A stretch of 64,000 nt of DNA from Eutrigla gurnardus (lineage: Eukaryota; Chordata; Actinopteri; Perciformes; Triglidae): the NCBI GenBank assembly GCA_963514095.1, contig OY741270.1, positions 16,838,554 through 16,902,553 of the forward strand. Direction: 5' to 3'. The position numbers and the translations under genes were made by a program. The notes beneath the pieces are model-generated. The model ran no database searches. It had not been told where the DNA came from and was given only the letters and a program-made list of their open reading frames with translations. This document shows positions 23,948-38,400 of the stretch, piece after piece (the stretch's first letter is position 1; each line of letters opens with the position of its first letter).

Positions 23948-26375
23948 GTAATGAATGCTTCAGTGATAGCAACTGTCAAGTGTCACAGAATGATGTGGCA
24001 TTGCACCGCTCGCCTGCTGAGATTGAACATGGAATATGCTTTCTGGGTGCATCTGGAGCACGGTTTTATGTGTGAACTCTTTGGTAGTTTATTCAGTTTG
24101 TTGCAGTTGACTGGGTGACTATTGGCTTGCTTATTTGAGCCGTTGCAGAGGGTTCTGCTCTGTGACTGTGACTGTGTGTGTGTGTGTGCAGTGTCCTTTT
24201 GTGTTTGTCTCCTCATAAATAGTTGTTTGCTCAGATTTGAGGTTGTGCATGTGCCGAGACACACACACACACACAAGGGCATATTGGTGCTCTCTGGCGG
24301 TGTTTCAGCAACAGTCCGTATTCCATCTGTTTCACTTTGACACAAGCTTTCAATTAGCATCTCGGACGGATCCTCTCTGGGGAGTTTGATTTGCATGCTT
24401 GAGCAACTCAATTGGGAGGAAGTTATTCTCTAGAATTACAGCTTCCTGTCCACAAGGGACCTATTGGCTTGTTTAAAGCAGGTGCTATGCAATCCATACT
24501 GCCTGCCCTTCCATACGGCCCTTGAGGAAGATGTAAAGTGTAGCTGTCTAATGTGCTCTAAAAAAAGAGCCCAGACGTGTTAGCCAGTGGGGAGTGCAGC
24601 ACTCCGCACTTCTGGTGGCAATAACAAACAGTAAGGCGAGAGCGGATGATTACTTGTTCACTCATGCACATCACCACGCTCTGTGGTGTAATAGATTAAA
24701 GTGTTCAACTGTGGGGACAAAGCCACCTTACGTCCGCTGTTGTGCAAGCATGTGTTGCGTTGAATTCTAACTGTATCAGTTTTCCCCTCTCTCCACCGGA
24801 GCCATTATCTGCGGTTGTTCCGACTCGTAACGTTGCACAGCTACAATTACATAATTCAACCGCTCCAAATCCCTTGCTAGCGCCTGGCCCTTGGCAAGAC
24901 GCAGTCTTATTAATTCAGTTATTGTATGAATGTTTCGCATTGTGCCCGCTCATGTGTGCTTGTCAAGAAGTGCTATCTGTGTCCTCTGTGCTTTATCCTC
25001 TCAATAGCGCATCACAGTTCTTTTTCCCCCCCAACTCAAATAGCTGTCACAGTAAAGAGTGAGGCCCAGTGAGTCGTGTGATTATGTTTTTTTTTTCCCC
25101 TGGTGGCTTTATCCTCCCGCACTTGTGTTTTAAGTACCGAAAAATGTATGAACGTGTTGAACTTTTGTAATCCACCCTCTAACCCCTCTTTCCTCAGTAT
25201 GATTAAGGGACTAATAAATGGTTTAATACATACAGGAGATAAAAACGGCAAAGTGTAGGACTAAGGGGGCTCGTTGGAGCCCAGTCGTCTTCATAGTTTA
25301 TGGAAATCCTTAGTTAAGCAGAGTTCATTCTCCTGAGAGAGTGAGGGAGGGAGGAGAGGGGAGACAGCCAAGAGTGATGGGGACTGTGTTACAGGTTGTA
25401 AAAACATCCCTTAAAGTCACAATGAAATGAAAAATGCCTTTTTAACCCTTTTAGATCACATCCCTGGTCGCATTGTGCAAAAAATATATTTGTTGTATTT
25501 TTTATATCAAAATCTGATCATATTTTATTCCTTTAAAACAAAATATGACGCGTGCTTGTTCCAACCAATAATATCATGACATATATCCATCATCAACCTG
25601 TGACTTTTAGCAACATGGGAGGTGTGCCTCGAGCCACAGTCCCCTGTACCACCGTATCACGCTCCAGTCCGACAGGCAGATCTGAGGTCACCATCATATG
25701 ATTGTAGCTAATGGATTCCACACTTTATACGTGGCTTAGTATAAAAGTTAAAACTATAGCGGCTCACATTGACCACGGTTCAGTATCACCTCAGTCAGGG
25801 TTTGTTCGCCGTGAACGTCAGTGTTTTTGTAAAGAAAGATGACTCATCTCCTCACAGCCACATGTGTCGGCTCACATCTGTGCTGTATACATAATTACTG
25901 CCATCCTGACTCCCCTGAGCTGATACTGTACTGCATTGGTTCCCAGCCTGTTTCCAGTTGAAGAGTTTTTTTTTAATTGGATATTTGACTCTATTCATAT
26001 ATATTTTTTCAATGTCAATGTTGAAAAGCGTTATTTTACGTTATTTTACTTATTTGACTTATAATGTGGATATATCCTTTTATTTGACTCGTAAAAATGG
26101 CGATGTTCAGCGCTTGACTTTGCAGCTTAGTTAATATTCAGGTTACACCAGCCTACCTTAAGCTCTCTTATCTGTCGCGTCTGTGACAGGCGTCTCATTT
26201 CCGTGACAGCAGCATGCATTTTGGCAGCTGAATGTCATGACGATAAAAGCTGGAGGAATCTTAGTTACCAGGGGAAATAAAAATGCTGACTGATGTTTAT
26301 CGAGTCGTCATGTTCTTCCACCGTCCAATGCTTAGTGTGTGTGGCATAAACGTGGTTCATCTTTTTCTTCATCAG

Positions 26376-26471
26376 GACCGAGTGAAAATGGCGGAGGGGT
26401 CCAGAGACCAGGGAGGTGTGGGCACTGCTGATTCAGAGGAGGACTCCCCCAATATGATTGTCTACAGAAAG
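26376..26471 (+). CDS. rgs6: rgs6 coding exon 1 (leader of 12 bases, start codon at 26388)
   Basis: Follows a TTCATCAG acceptor. ATG 26388 has A at -3 and G at +4, a strong Kozak context. Residues 1-28 include [18 protein letters not shown] and SPNMIVYRK, close to the mammalian RGS6 start, which fixes both paralogue and start codon. Ends phase 0 at GTAAGG. Confidence 0.95.
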
Positions 26472-29400
26472 GTAAGGCTGACTGTGTGTGCTACAGTACG
26501 GATGGGACAATTAGGATTTGATCATGCATTGGGATAAAAACATTCGCAATCCTCAATCGTGGTGAATTTCCATTATCGGGATGATTGTAAATATCGTCAC
26601 AAGTGATTTGAAAAAGATGTCTAGCTAACGACCATGGTAGAACAGTGAACAATACAATACAAAAAAAAAATATATATATTTTTTTTTAACTTTAATGTAC
26701 ATTGATATTGGGTGGATTCATGATCATTATTTATAAAGATTTGATTGTTTTGTACTAAAAAAGATAAAACTAACAAAAAGTTCCAAAATTCCAGTATTTT
26801 TTTTAGCATATTTTGATGATTATCGGGATAATATCGTGAATCGCGATGATTTTGTCCAATAGTCCCATGCCTATGCGACTGTTTCTGGCCAATATGGAAA
26901 GGAGAAACATTCACTGCAGGAAATGACCCGTAAACGTCTCCTGACAGCCCACTGGTCCATATCAGTGAGTATCTACCGGACACTGGATGACTCAGGTGTC
27001 AGGAGGCCTCGCTCTCAACCATCTAGAAACAACTCCACCGCTCCCTCAGGGCCGTCGTCCTAACACTGTACTGCACCATCACTTGTCTCCAATGTTTTAA
27101 TAAGCTCTCAATACCATCAGTGAGGGCTTCCGGGGCAAGTGAAAGGTCCTTTTTAGTGTCGAGGGTAATTAATTACCTTGTCCCCATGGTGCCACACTTT
27201 TCGATAGCTGCTGTTTGATTGGAGAGGGTGAGCAGTATTGGTGGCTAATTACGTGGATGTTCGACTGGAAGGAAGTAGTTGGTTCTCAAGGCCCGGGATG
27301 GGGAACAGCCAATGACGGGGTTGTTATTCCTCCTCCACCAACGAATAGCTCGTTATTTCTCTGCCAGTACTCTGACAGCCCCCCCCCCCTCCAAAAAAAG
27401 CAAGCTTTGATCAGGCTTAAACCATGGGATCCACTGCTACCCGCATGCCTGCTGTCTTGATTACAGTGAAAAGTGTTCTATAAGCTGTCTGGCTTGACAG
27501 ATCCTGTCCCACTGTCCCAAATCTGTTGTTTCATCCTGCTCCTAATGATCGTCCATTCATAACGAGATTAGTGGAGGGATGGGCGAGACAGGATGTGAAG
27601 TAATTGTTGACAGCAGCTGAGTCAGTGGTAAAAGGCGCGTTTCTAACTATGTGTCACTGCGAAGTTCAGGGCTTTGTGACAACTTGAAGAATTTCCTGCA
27701 AACCTCCATCTTGGTTATAAACACCTCCTCTCCGCAGCTCGCTCAGAAAAACTGTCAGGACCTCCTTTGTACTCGGAAACTTGATAAATCTCTAGCACTT
27801 CTTCTGATAGCGAAGCTGCTGGGATTGTGTGCTATGAACGGTGTCACATGTCAGCAGTTGGCAGCATAAAGGGTAGTGAGAGTGCATTGCCAGCAACAAT
27901 TCACTGGTCTACTGTAAATTACTCAACCTGTTAGGTAGCGTTGGGCATTTCCAGTCTCTTAAAAACTGTGCCAGGCATCCAGGAAAGATGACCGATAATC
28001 AAATAAGAAGTATGAGCGTCATGAGACAAATGGCTTCTCTCCCCGAAGCCTCAATTTCATGACAGGCATCACATTGCTGTCAGAAATATTCGTCCACTGC
28101 ACGTGGGTCTGCTTTGTTTGCCTGTTCGACATGCATTCAGCGTTTATTCAATTATGTCAATATTCTAAGAAGCTGTCCGGCTGCAAAGAGCAAATACTGC
28201 GTGTAAAACTGTATCTTCATAGATTTCACAGCAGAGCTTCATTATGTAACATTACACATGCCTGGAGGCGACGCATTTAAGAGGCTAGTTTTTGCTAGTT
28301 TTGTCAGTTTGTTGCCTGAGGAAATATTCATCATTTCACATTCTAGTCATACGCAGTGACAACAGACAGATGATTCTGAGAGTGACAGGATTTTTTCCCG
28401 CCCCCCTTCCTGTTTTGAAAGTGCGATTTTTGATTTGAAGCTTTTGAGGAAGAAAGCTGAAGAAAAAACATATTTATTTTTACATATAAAGAGATACAAA
28501 ATATTTTTCTCAGTATTGGTTGTTAATGTTTAATTTAATGTGGTTTCTTGTATTTTACTTAAGTGTGACTCACTATGTCAAAGAGGCTAAATGATAGAGA
28601 GAGGTGCTAGGTCTTTGAGGGCAGAGCGCCCATGGCCTCTGGACTCTGTGGGTCGACCGGCTGGAAATGGGTGAAGCGATGCTTGCAGAGAGGCAGATGG
28701 CCACCAATATGCTCAGCCGCCTGGGAAAACACTGGCAGTTTCATCCCAAAGGCCTGAGCCCCTGTCAGCTGGAAGACATCAGCACCTTACTGCAAGGAGC
28801 AAAAGGCTAGTCAAGAGATACACATATTTCAAAGCCTGGGCAGCATCTTTGTGAAATGTATGGATTAAAATGCCTTTACACTTATGGCCATGTCTTTTGC
28901 AAAGCGGTTAAGTTAACTGTGTAGGCAGTTCGATAAAGACGACGTATTAAGCCATTAGAGAGAATGAGTGTCCGGGAGGGGAGGAGGTTGTCTCTGTCCA
29001 TGCAGTGTAGGTGCTGCAGTATCCTCTTGCTTTGTCTCTCTCAGGCTAAACAATCCAATAACTGCAGGATGTCTTCAGGAACTTTTGAAGGAACAGAAGT
29101 AGGTTGCAAACATACTGTAAATGCACAAACACAGGAAGTCATACACCAGCTTACTTTAGCTTTAATGTGCGCTCGCCCATTCTGGTTGTTGTGTTTTTCC
29201 TCATGCTTAGCAGACAAAATATGGCAGAGTAGATGAACAGGATTGGCACCAAGAGACGCACAAAAAAGCAACTAAAACCATTGATGAGAAGCACTACTGT
29301 GCTGGGAAATGCAATTAAGCTTAAGGAGAGAGTCCACTTTACTGCTCCGATGGGGTAAAGCTTACAAACTATTAATAGCTAACATTTCTCGTCCCGAAGT

Positions 29401-32400
29401 GCATGTGCGTGTCTTCCCCTTTCCCCCCCGCTCTGACTTGGGGGTTGTGATGGCTGCCTGGTTTTTGACGCGGGCAGTTAATTGTCGCCAAAGGACCAAA
29501 GCTCTCCCGTCCTCATCACGGAGAGTTAAGGATTCCTGTTTAACCCCCTCTTTCTTTTATTCAGGTCATTAAATGTTTGACTGGATCATTCTTGGCAACT
29601 CAAACCTGAAGGTGGGTTTTTTTTAGCCATAGTGATAATATCACACACTACCATTATCCAGATGAGTTTAAGGAGCCATTAGTGGGTAAATATTAGTAAT
29701 GAGACATGCTAGAAAGTTCAAAGGCACTATGTGGTGCCAGTGGCCTTTGGGTGTGTGTAAGCTTTAGTTCTCTATGAGCAGGGAGTACAGATTGGTTAAC
29801 AATTGCAACTGTGTTATGTCGTAGCTCAACACACTAACTGTTCTCCTCAGGTTAAGTGCAGTGCTCTAAAAGCTCCATGTAAGATAAATCAGCAAAGAAA
29901 ATCCACATTTTAGCCGCGTTGGCATGGCTCTTGAGATGGCAATGTGTGTCTGTGAGTCGTCAGTCCACCACTTTGTCCAGACTGAAATGTCTCACTACGT
30001 AAAAATAAGTTTACGTATGTTTCTGATCAAATCTGCTCACTTTGGCAAACCCAAGATTGGTTACGTGGATCGCAGCATGGCATGTTTTTTTTTGATGATC
30101 GTGTGTTTGCTGTGTCATTGTGTAAAGGTAAATTATCAATTCATCTCTCATTCACTCACACACCAGTAGCAGCAAGCAAACCTGCAAGATGGTAGTCTGA
30201 ACATCGGGAGCTCTGTGGGGTTCAGGGACATTTTGATATTGGACAAGAGCAGCTGGGAATCGAAGCACCAAGCTTGTGATTACGATCGACCTTGAGCCCC
30301 GGCTGCTGTGTCTTATTTTTTAGTGTCCTCAGTAAAGCTCGTTGACTCTTAAATTAGTTTGGTTATTAGTGCTAAACGAGCAAATGCATGCCAAGAATAT
30401 GACCCTGTAAGTATTAGTGTGTTGTAACATTGTATTTATGACCATGTTAGCATGTTGATATTATCATATATTAGTTTCTTTGTTCTTCCAATCCCTTGCT
30501 TCCCCCCCCCCATACCATTTCCTTTTTACAGCCTCTCTTCTGTATCTTGCAAATTAATAATTGAAGATCATTTCAAGCATTCCATCTTTGGAAAAATATC
30601 TGGTCCTCTGAGACGTCATATTCCTCCATTAATTTATTCATATCCAGGACATTTTATTTTATCATCCCTTGGTATTTTTATCCATGCATGCTTCTTAATG
30701 TTAAGAGAGGAGGACTAAAGGAAAGAAACACAAAGGATATAAAGATAAGATGGCTTTTAATGCATCCTCTTTTTTTTTTTTTTTGCATGAACATTACAGT
30801 CCGGGTTATGATTTCTGTGGGGGGATTAAATAGGTGCGCCTTTAGTGACGGCTATGTTAGGCTACTTTTACGAACTAAAAGCCATCTCTTACCATTCCGC
30901 AGACAAGCATCGTGAATGTAGCTACACTTTTAAGCTACTCTTTCCTTTCATGTTAAGCTATTTATCTTCAATGTCAATATTACTCCGTATGTGGAAGGGA
31001 AAATAACTTTATTTGTAATTAAAATGTTATGAGACCCCCACAGATATTTGAGTAAACTGAGTTCATGGCAGCTCTAACTCCAACACTGATTACAGTGCTG
31101 TGCTACATAATAGTCTACTCATCGCACCTGTGTCATCCCTTCAGACTAGATGGGTTTTGATTCTAATATAGCCTGAGTGATAAGAGACAGAGAAATGACA
31201 GCCAATGCCAACTTTAACCTCCCACATTTTCACCAGTGACTGTCAGCTGGTTGGGTTTCGGATGATTTAAAGACCGGACACAGAGGGAGTTCCCTCCCTT
31301 CCTATAATGTGGATGTTCACGCCATTGTGGTTTCCTAGGCAACTTCCCCAAAGATGTCAATGTGTAGATAGGTGATAAATTAATCTTTGGAGTCAGGCAG
31401 GTGGAATGAGAATGATCTTTATTTAAACAGATATCAAGCCTGCGTCTGAAACCCGTGCAGCTGACCCGGTTCTTCTTCCGAATCCCTGGCAGAGTCACCA
31501 TACTGGATGTATAAAATGACAGCAATCACACTACTGGAGAGAATCTCCCTCGAGTGGCAGGAGAAGATGAAATGACTGTAAACAGTAATTTCCCACATCA
31601 TCCATTCGCCTGCCGCAGCAGGGACTGACGGCTGGTTGGGTGTGAAGGGCCAAGAGGACGGCATCGCTCTAGCTCTGCTGGTCAGAAGGAAGCCTGCCTG
31701 TCTTTGTGCTGCCGCCCCATGAGTCACATTTTCTCCTCTCTCTGAAGTGCCACTGGGGCCCATGGAGGGTATATCGCTCCTCTTTTAAGTCTAACCTCCA
31801 TCCGAGGTGTCTACGGCCCTCTACTCGCTGTTCCTGTGTGCACTTAAGATAGCACGGTTCAGCTGAGCGCTCTGGATATCGCTCCTGCAGCTGTAGGGAC
31901 ACGTTCGCCCAGTGCTTTATCGTGTATGGCTGTTTTAACACCGTCTCCACTTGCATCACGGGAGCCTTCATCTGACACTCCGGTATGGTCTATCAGGGTC
32001 TCGCTGAAGCCTGTGTGCCTGTATGCAAATAGCCAGTGTGGGTTGCTTTCCCAGTTGGGTCAATAAGATAAAACAACAGTAACGGTGTAAAGCTCTTTCT
32101 CTTATATAACTAAGTGTTTAATGTGTTGGCCCGTCTCTTCTTTTCAGTTGAGCAGAAGGGCCAACATATGAAAATGCTGGAAGTCCACTGAAAAATAAAT
32201 CATAATTGGATAATAATTCAGTGTTTTGGCAGCCCACTGTGTTGACAGGATTATTGACCTCATCCATGGAGAATCACTGTGACTGAAATAAAAGGCTTTC
32301 CTCCAGAGAGGAAAGTCCTTCCTGTGCCACTGCCTCTCCTGGTCCCTCTCCCCGTTTGCACATTGCTGACGGTGAGCTCTTAAAGGAGTACTTTTAGTGT

Positions 32401-35400
32401 AAAGCTGCATATGCATGCATAGGGGGATGTTAATAGGGAGCTTTGTGGTTGGCACGACTGTCCAACCCCCCCCCCCCCCCCCCCCCCCCCCCTCAAGCCT
32501 TCCACTTAGCACATGCTGAAAAGGCTGCTTGGAATCACAACAGGGATGGCGATTACCTGACATGCCTGCTCCCGTACTCTGAATAACCTCAGCATCTCTG
32601 CAGGACACCGAGGGAGCTCACAGCACTCCTACAGAGTTGTATGAAGATATTAGAAATATGGATACAGTTACAGCACTGGACTTGGAAAGGATTTCCTCAT
32701 TGGATAATGTTTCCATTAAGTGTCTTCTCGTTGATGTGTAACAGCATCAGCAAGGAAACCGGTGCCCAGTTAAACTGTTGTTGATGACGCTAATAAAGAA
32801 TAAACTCTGGTGTCATCTTGAGCAGTAAATACTAATGGGTTATTAGAACCGGCTCTGACATTAGTGTGTTAAAAAGCCGCCGGTCCTCGGTGCCACGGGG
32901 GGACACTCTCGACAGTCTGACAGTAGTCACTCGCTGGGCAAACTGCAGCCCTGTGGTAGTGCTGACACACTGAATTAGAACAAAAATAGGATGTAAAAAG
33001 AGAACAAGCTACAGCAGTCCCACAAGGTTTTGTCACATTTTTAAAATAGATGCATTCGCAGTGACAGAGACACTAATTATATACCTACATGCCACTAAGT
33101 TGCCGCCATGAGAATTGTATTGAACAACAAGAGTAAAGTGATTAAAGAATAGAAAACATGAAGAAGATATTAATAAGAAAGAAGAAGAAAGTAACGGTAA
33201 AAGCCACAAATATACTTTGTTATAGAAGTCTGAGGACTTCAAGTTAAAGTCATAAAATCAGCAATTTATGGAGTTGCTCAGATTGAGTCACGCTTGGTCG
33301 GGGTTGATATTGAACAGGGAACATGGAGAAAACAATAGGACCACAGAATGACCTTGACAGGAGAGAGATGACCAGGAATTTAGATTAAAGATGTATGCTA
33401 ATACATGCCTTTAATAAAATCAAAACAACTTTGCGATTGATGCGTTTCATCATTAATCCATGGGGCTGGATTATCTTTATGAAGTGTTCTAGTGTTCAGG
33501 GGTGCAGTAGCATAGCAAGGCTGTTGAACTCAGGTCATTAAAGTGGCTAACCAAATCATTTATGTGTGTAGGACATGCTTGGAACGAGGCCAACGTCTGC
33601 TTTTACTCAATCCGGCTGATGAAAATGTAATAGTTGACTACGCATTAAGGATGCAGGAGCAGATGGTTCATTTATCGTGCAAAGTAACAACTTTAAAGGA
33701 GCATGAAGAAGAAAAATATGATCAGAGTGGTCCTCGACTAAGATATTTGTCTTGCCTATAATCGACTGATTGTTGAATCATGTCTTTTTTTTCTCGTTGA
33801 TCCCCCTTTGTTTGAGCCTTATAGTCGGATACTATTTGGGGGGTCACCCTTTTTTTTTTAGATGATGAATCAGATTAAAGTTGACAAACTAAGTGACACA
33901 TTTTGCACACATGCCTACATTACTGCAGGGCCATGTTATTTTCTCAATCTGACCCTGCCCCAGGAAACTGCTTGACTCTTCCTCCTTTGCATCTCCGTCT
34001 TCTTCATGCTTCAATTTCAGCTGCAGCTCGTTCAAACCTCTGGGGATCTTGCCTAGATGTGCTCCTCCACATGTCCCATTTTCACTCTGACTACACCGCT
34101 AATCAAAGAAAAGGAGTATTCTGTCACCGCCGACACTTTCTTTTTGTTGATGGTATTTCATCCTCGAGTTGGCAGACCAGCCGATGAGGAGAATGTCCTC
34201 AATATGCTGAATACAGACGATGAAATATGGTTTTCTGATGAAGAAAAGCTGCGCGCCACGCTCGCCCCAATTAGAAGATATTTCATATTTTAATCTTTGA
34301 AATCCTCATTAGACCGCTTTGTCGAACTAAAAGAAGTTCTCAGACAATGAAAAGTAACAGAAGAATGTCGCCTCGTCCATTCACACATGACATTCAGATG
34401 GCTTTTAATTACCTCTGACAAAGAGCAGAGCATAATACAGCGGAGTACAGCTTGTCACACAATGAAGACTAAATTAAATACGCTGTCCAACAACCTTACA
34501 AAGGTACGGTAATCACAGGAGCATCTCCCAACACCCTGTTTGTATTGTTTGCCCACACATCTGATAGATAGGAATGAGTTCCCTTTAAAATAGAAGGTCT
34601 GACTCAGATGAGCTGGAGAGACAGACAGGGACCGAGTGTCATCGGTGCCCATGTGAACCACAGGTAATGGAGTGTTGCTGGAGTGGTGTGACCCCCTGTA
34701 ATTGTCTCTGGATTGAGGCTGAAGCAGGGATGAATCACACAGGCCCGAAATGTTAATCACCACGGTCAGCTAGTCTGACTAAACAGCCCTCAGAGGAGAG
34801 ACCAGACCATTTGGCCTCTCTCCAGAGCAGGGACCTGCACCCCCGGACCACATCCCCAGCCTCAGTTCAGTTCAGGCCACCCTGTCCCTGTAACTTTGCC
34901 TCTTGGGGTTTCTCCGATAAGTTGTACACTGTCACTACAACTCCCCAACCTTTGGAAATTAATTGGACAAATGAGTGAAATGTCCTTGTGTGTTTTTCTG
35001 GTTAAGTCACAGCCGAAGTCATAAAGCAACCCATTTGTCAGAAGTGACAGTGTTATCCTCTGGTACGCCGGGAGATTTCATACTGAATTTGTGACGTTCG
35101 TTTTTTAAAATTACTCGAGTGAGTTAGATAATCGGTGGCCGATTTTCCCTTTTCTTTCTCCTTGGCTTGAAAATAATAGCAATGTCCTTGTGGGAGACCT
35201 TGCTGTGTGCCGACTCCCATTTCCACTCCAATTGCTCCGTCAATAACTCTTACCGCAGAGGCCAAATCCATAACAAAGCCGTGATTACTTTCATCAAAGT
35301 GAGTGAGAGGAAAACCTCAGTGAGGGAGAACTGCCGGACCTGGACTCTTTTTTTTTGAGCTCGCCTAGATGAAGGTTGAACCTGCTCTGACATTTTGGGC

Positions 35401-38400
35401 TGAGAACAAGCCCTGTTTGGGATTTACATGAGGTGTTGTTGTTGCCAGAATACAGTGTGCTCAGATTTCATTTAAGAGAGTCCTCTAAGTGTCCTATATC
35501 TTAGAGCAGGAGGCCTTTATTAATCCCACCTTCCATCCAAACCACTTACACTTGTCAGGCAACATGAGCCTAATTTATTGAGACACTCCAACACATGCAG
35601 CTTTGAATTTGACAATGAATATGCGACTAAATGGAAATTGGTCTCCCCTGACGGAAATGACAGTAAGAATGAGGCTTCTCAAGCTCCTGATCATCAGAAT
35701 CGATCAGGCAACAGTGACAGTGCTGGGAGGCGACACGAGAAGAGACTAACATGGTTATTCCCACGCTTCGGGGACAAAGAAGTGTTTTGTTTCCACAGTG
35801 AGGGCCGTGGGTGTGAATGGTTCAGTCGGTTCTTCAAAGCAACGCATCGACTCCGAGGGGGGATATTAATTTGCCGTTGGTTCATGCTTTTCTAGAGTCA
35901 CTGAATATTACGGACGTATTTTCTTCAGTACACCTGACCTACAATTTTGAGAAATATATTATTCAGTCAATACACCTGCAGAGCTTGTGCCCTCAACATT
36001 AAACTCATGTATTGGCTTACACAAACTTACCATGTCAACCCCATAATCATGTCAGTGAAAATAGTAATCGCAGTGCTGTAACTGATTACTCCTCAACACT
36101 GGTTATGCAGATGTGCACATTTTCACAGAGGGCTATCTGATTTAACTGTCCTGTGCCTTTGTCCATTTCAGTTTTTCTTTTGGTAATTTTAGTAGTTTTT
36201 TTTTTTTTTAGAAAAGCGCCAGATCAGTTTTTGGGTCACACTGCTTAAGCGTAATCCTCTCTTCTTGACAAATAATGCTGAACTATGGTCTTCTATGACA
36301 TTCAGCCTCAAAGGTTTTAGTTTGTCATTAAGTTTTTGGACGTCAAGATCCATTAATATAAATGTTCTTCAATAAAACAGGCCATGGTCTTTTTGCAATG
36401 TCTAAGGTTTTGGAGAGTTTTCACGTGTCCTGCTTTACAAAAACAGACACAATTGTATAGATTTTAAAGGATAATATGCAAACCTTAATGCTGTGTTGAG
36501 ACAGCAAATTCTATATTTCTTCCACTCTCATGCTTTTTAATAGTTATTATTTTACTTAGTCTTTCTGTATGATATTTTATTCATAAGTTATGATAGGAAT
36601 ATCCCACGCCCTGGACCGAGAAGGGCTTTTAGCAGTTGTGGAGGAAATAACCCAAAGCAGGTGTGGCTGAGCAGATTGCCTTCACAAACCCTTGGTAAAT
36701 TACAGCCAGCTGTCACACACAGATAGCGTACAGCCGTGAATGAAAACAGAAAAGGACACTTCACTTCACTTTGAAATATGTTGAGAGGATATTAGATCAC
36801 AGAGTATGGCCAGTCCCTTTCTCGGAAGCTTATTCGATACTTCAAGGGGGTGTACTGGTAAGGTTGCAGATTCCAGGTTTGCAGACATAATAGATGGTTC
36901 ATTTTTGACTCCCCTGAAGAGAAAGAATAAAATATTTATGAACAAATTTGGTCGCTGCCTGACAGTACATTAGCTTGCACTGAAGGTGGTCTGTTGACGA
37001 TATTGATAATCAATCAGCAGTGAGTAAGGATTAGATGCCTTAAAACACCTACTGTAGTACTCTTACTTTACTATATATTGATTTTATCATTCATCCGTCA
37101 ATCAGCATTTTAGCTAATACAGCTATGTAGCATGGCCTGTTCTAGATGTTATTTTTTTGCCTTTAATGCATGTGTAGGAGCTTCCCCATGCCACCTCTGG
37201 CCTCATTCCTTTTCATTAAAAGACGATTAGAGGATGGTAATTGGACAAGTGGTGCGAGAGGGAGAGGATGACAGTGTGACAAAGGGCAGCACGGCTGACG
37301 TGTCGTCTGCAGGTCCCTATAAGGAAGAGGAGTCAGCCCCTCTGGGACTGAGGGCAGCAAAGCACATTACAAGTGTGTGGCGCTACCTGCTGCCCCATGG
37401 CATTGTGAGATGAGGTTTTCCCTCCACATGTCAGCCCAGCCGGCAGAATTTCATTACCTGTACCTGCGAGTAGGAAGTAACAAGGCTTTATTGCCAGCAT
37501 TGGCAATCTGTCACCCAGTGAGAACAGAGTTGTTTTCACAGCGCCTCACCACATTTGAAATGATGCTCCGAGAAAAATATCCTGATTTGTGTTCAGTAGT
37601 ACACACAGAACTGCAGGTGGATGTGCCGCCCGCCGCCTCAGCCTTGCGTGAGTTTCTTAAGATCTGCGAAAGGTCCAGATGCACAATGACCACCTTGTGC
37701 TCCACCGTGTCTCGTCTTTCTTTCAGAAAAGTCCCTTTTCACTTAGACCTTCTGTTGTCACAGTAACACGCCATGCCCCTAAAAGTCTGTCAGCGTTCCC
37801 ACACTCACCGGGGGAGAAACCAACACAGGTAATGAGGATGTCGGGCCCACACTCAGTGTGTGAATGACAGTCGTAGCACGGTGGAAAGGAGGGTGGAGGT
37901 GATGGAGCTTAATGATACACAGCGGAGCTAGAAAAAAAATAGAATCCTCTCATATACCAGGAGCCGTGACAGGAAATCCATGCATCTTGAAAGGTCAAGG
38001 ACTGCTTTTACTCACTGACAGCATGTGAGCATGGGAGCATGTGAGCAACAGAGCTGTGAAACGGTATAATTTTGAGCTGATGTATGAAATGTGCAGCGGA
38101 AACATACTGCCTCCCGAGAGAGAGAGAGAAGGAAGGAAGGAATTTAGCGCAGGCGGCATTATGGAAATAAAATTATTATTGAAAATGTCTTTCAATAATA
38201 ACATGGCTCAGCTTGAGCTACGATGTGACGCATCGTCGGGCTGTAAAGGGCCTCTACATGCTCCACGCACACTTGCACACACCCATCCAACAGATCACTA
38301 ATGACAGGCTAAAGGACCATCTGCATGTGTAAAGGATGAAGGATGGAGCGGAGTGCAGATGGGAGAGGCCGGACCTGCCCACCACTTGCATTTTACTGTT

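Larger units (their letters stand above)
20836..26375 (+). other. sipa1l1-rgs6 intergenic region (probable rgs6 promoter and leader)
   Basis: About 5.5 kb without a recognisable coding exon. It holds a degraded interspersed repeat (21545-21830), a dense CA/CT microsatellite zone (23.2-23.8 kb) and a candidate rgs6 leader exon. The rgs6 start exon begins after a 3' splice site, so at least one non-coding exon must lie here or inside the sipa1l1 gene. Confidence 0.7.

Noticed and set aside
25394..25620. TTAAAGTCACAATGAAATG as a possible MITE start
   Set aside because: It looked like a TTAA-bounded end, but no inverse copy was found within the next kilobase.
32144..32608. Minus-strand open frame of 154 codons
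   Set aside because: It is carried by the poly-C/G run, has a poly-Gly stretch and no recognisable domain.
33543..33761. Possible transposase fragment in a 72-codon frame
   Set aside because: The end of the frame and the following CGACTGATTG words recall a fish repeat, but I could not find ends or a catalytic motif.
37377..37766. Plus-strand open frame of 129 codons in rgs6 intron 1
   Set aside because: Cys/Leu/Ser-rich without a domain I recognise, and a second overlapping frame is also open. Treated as chance.
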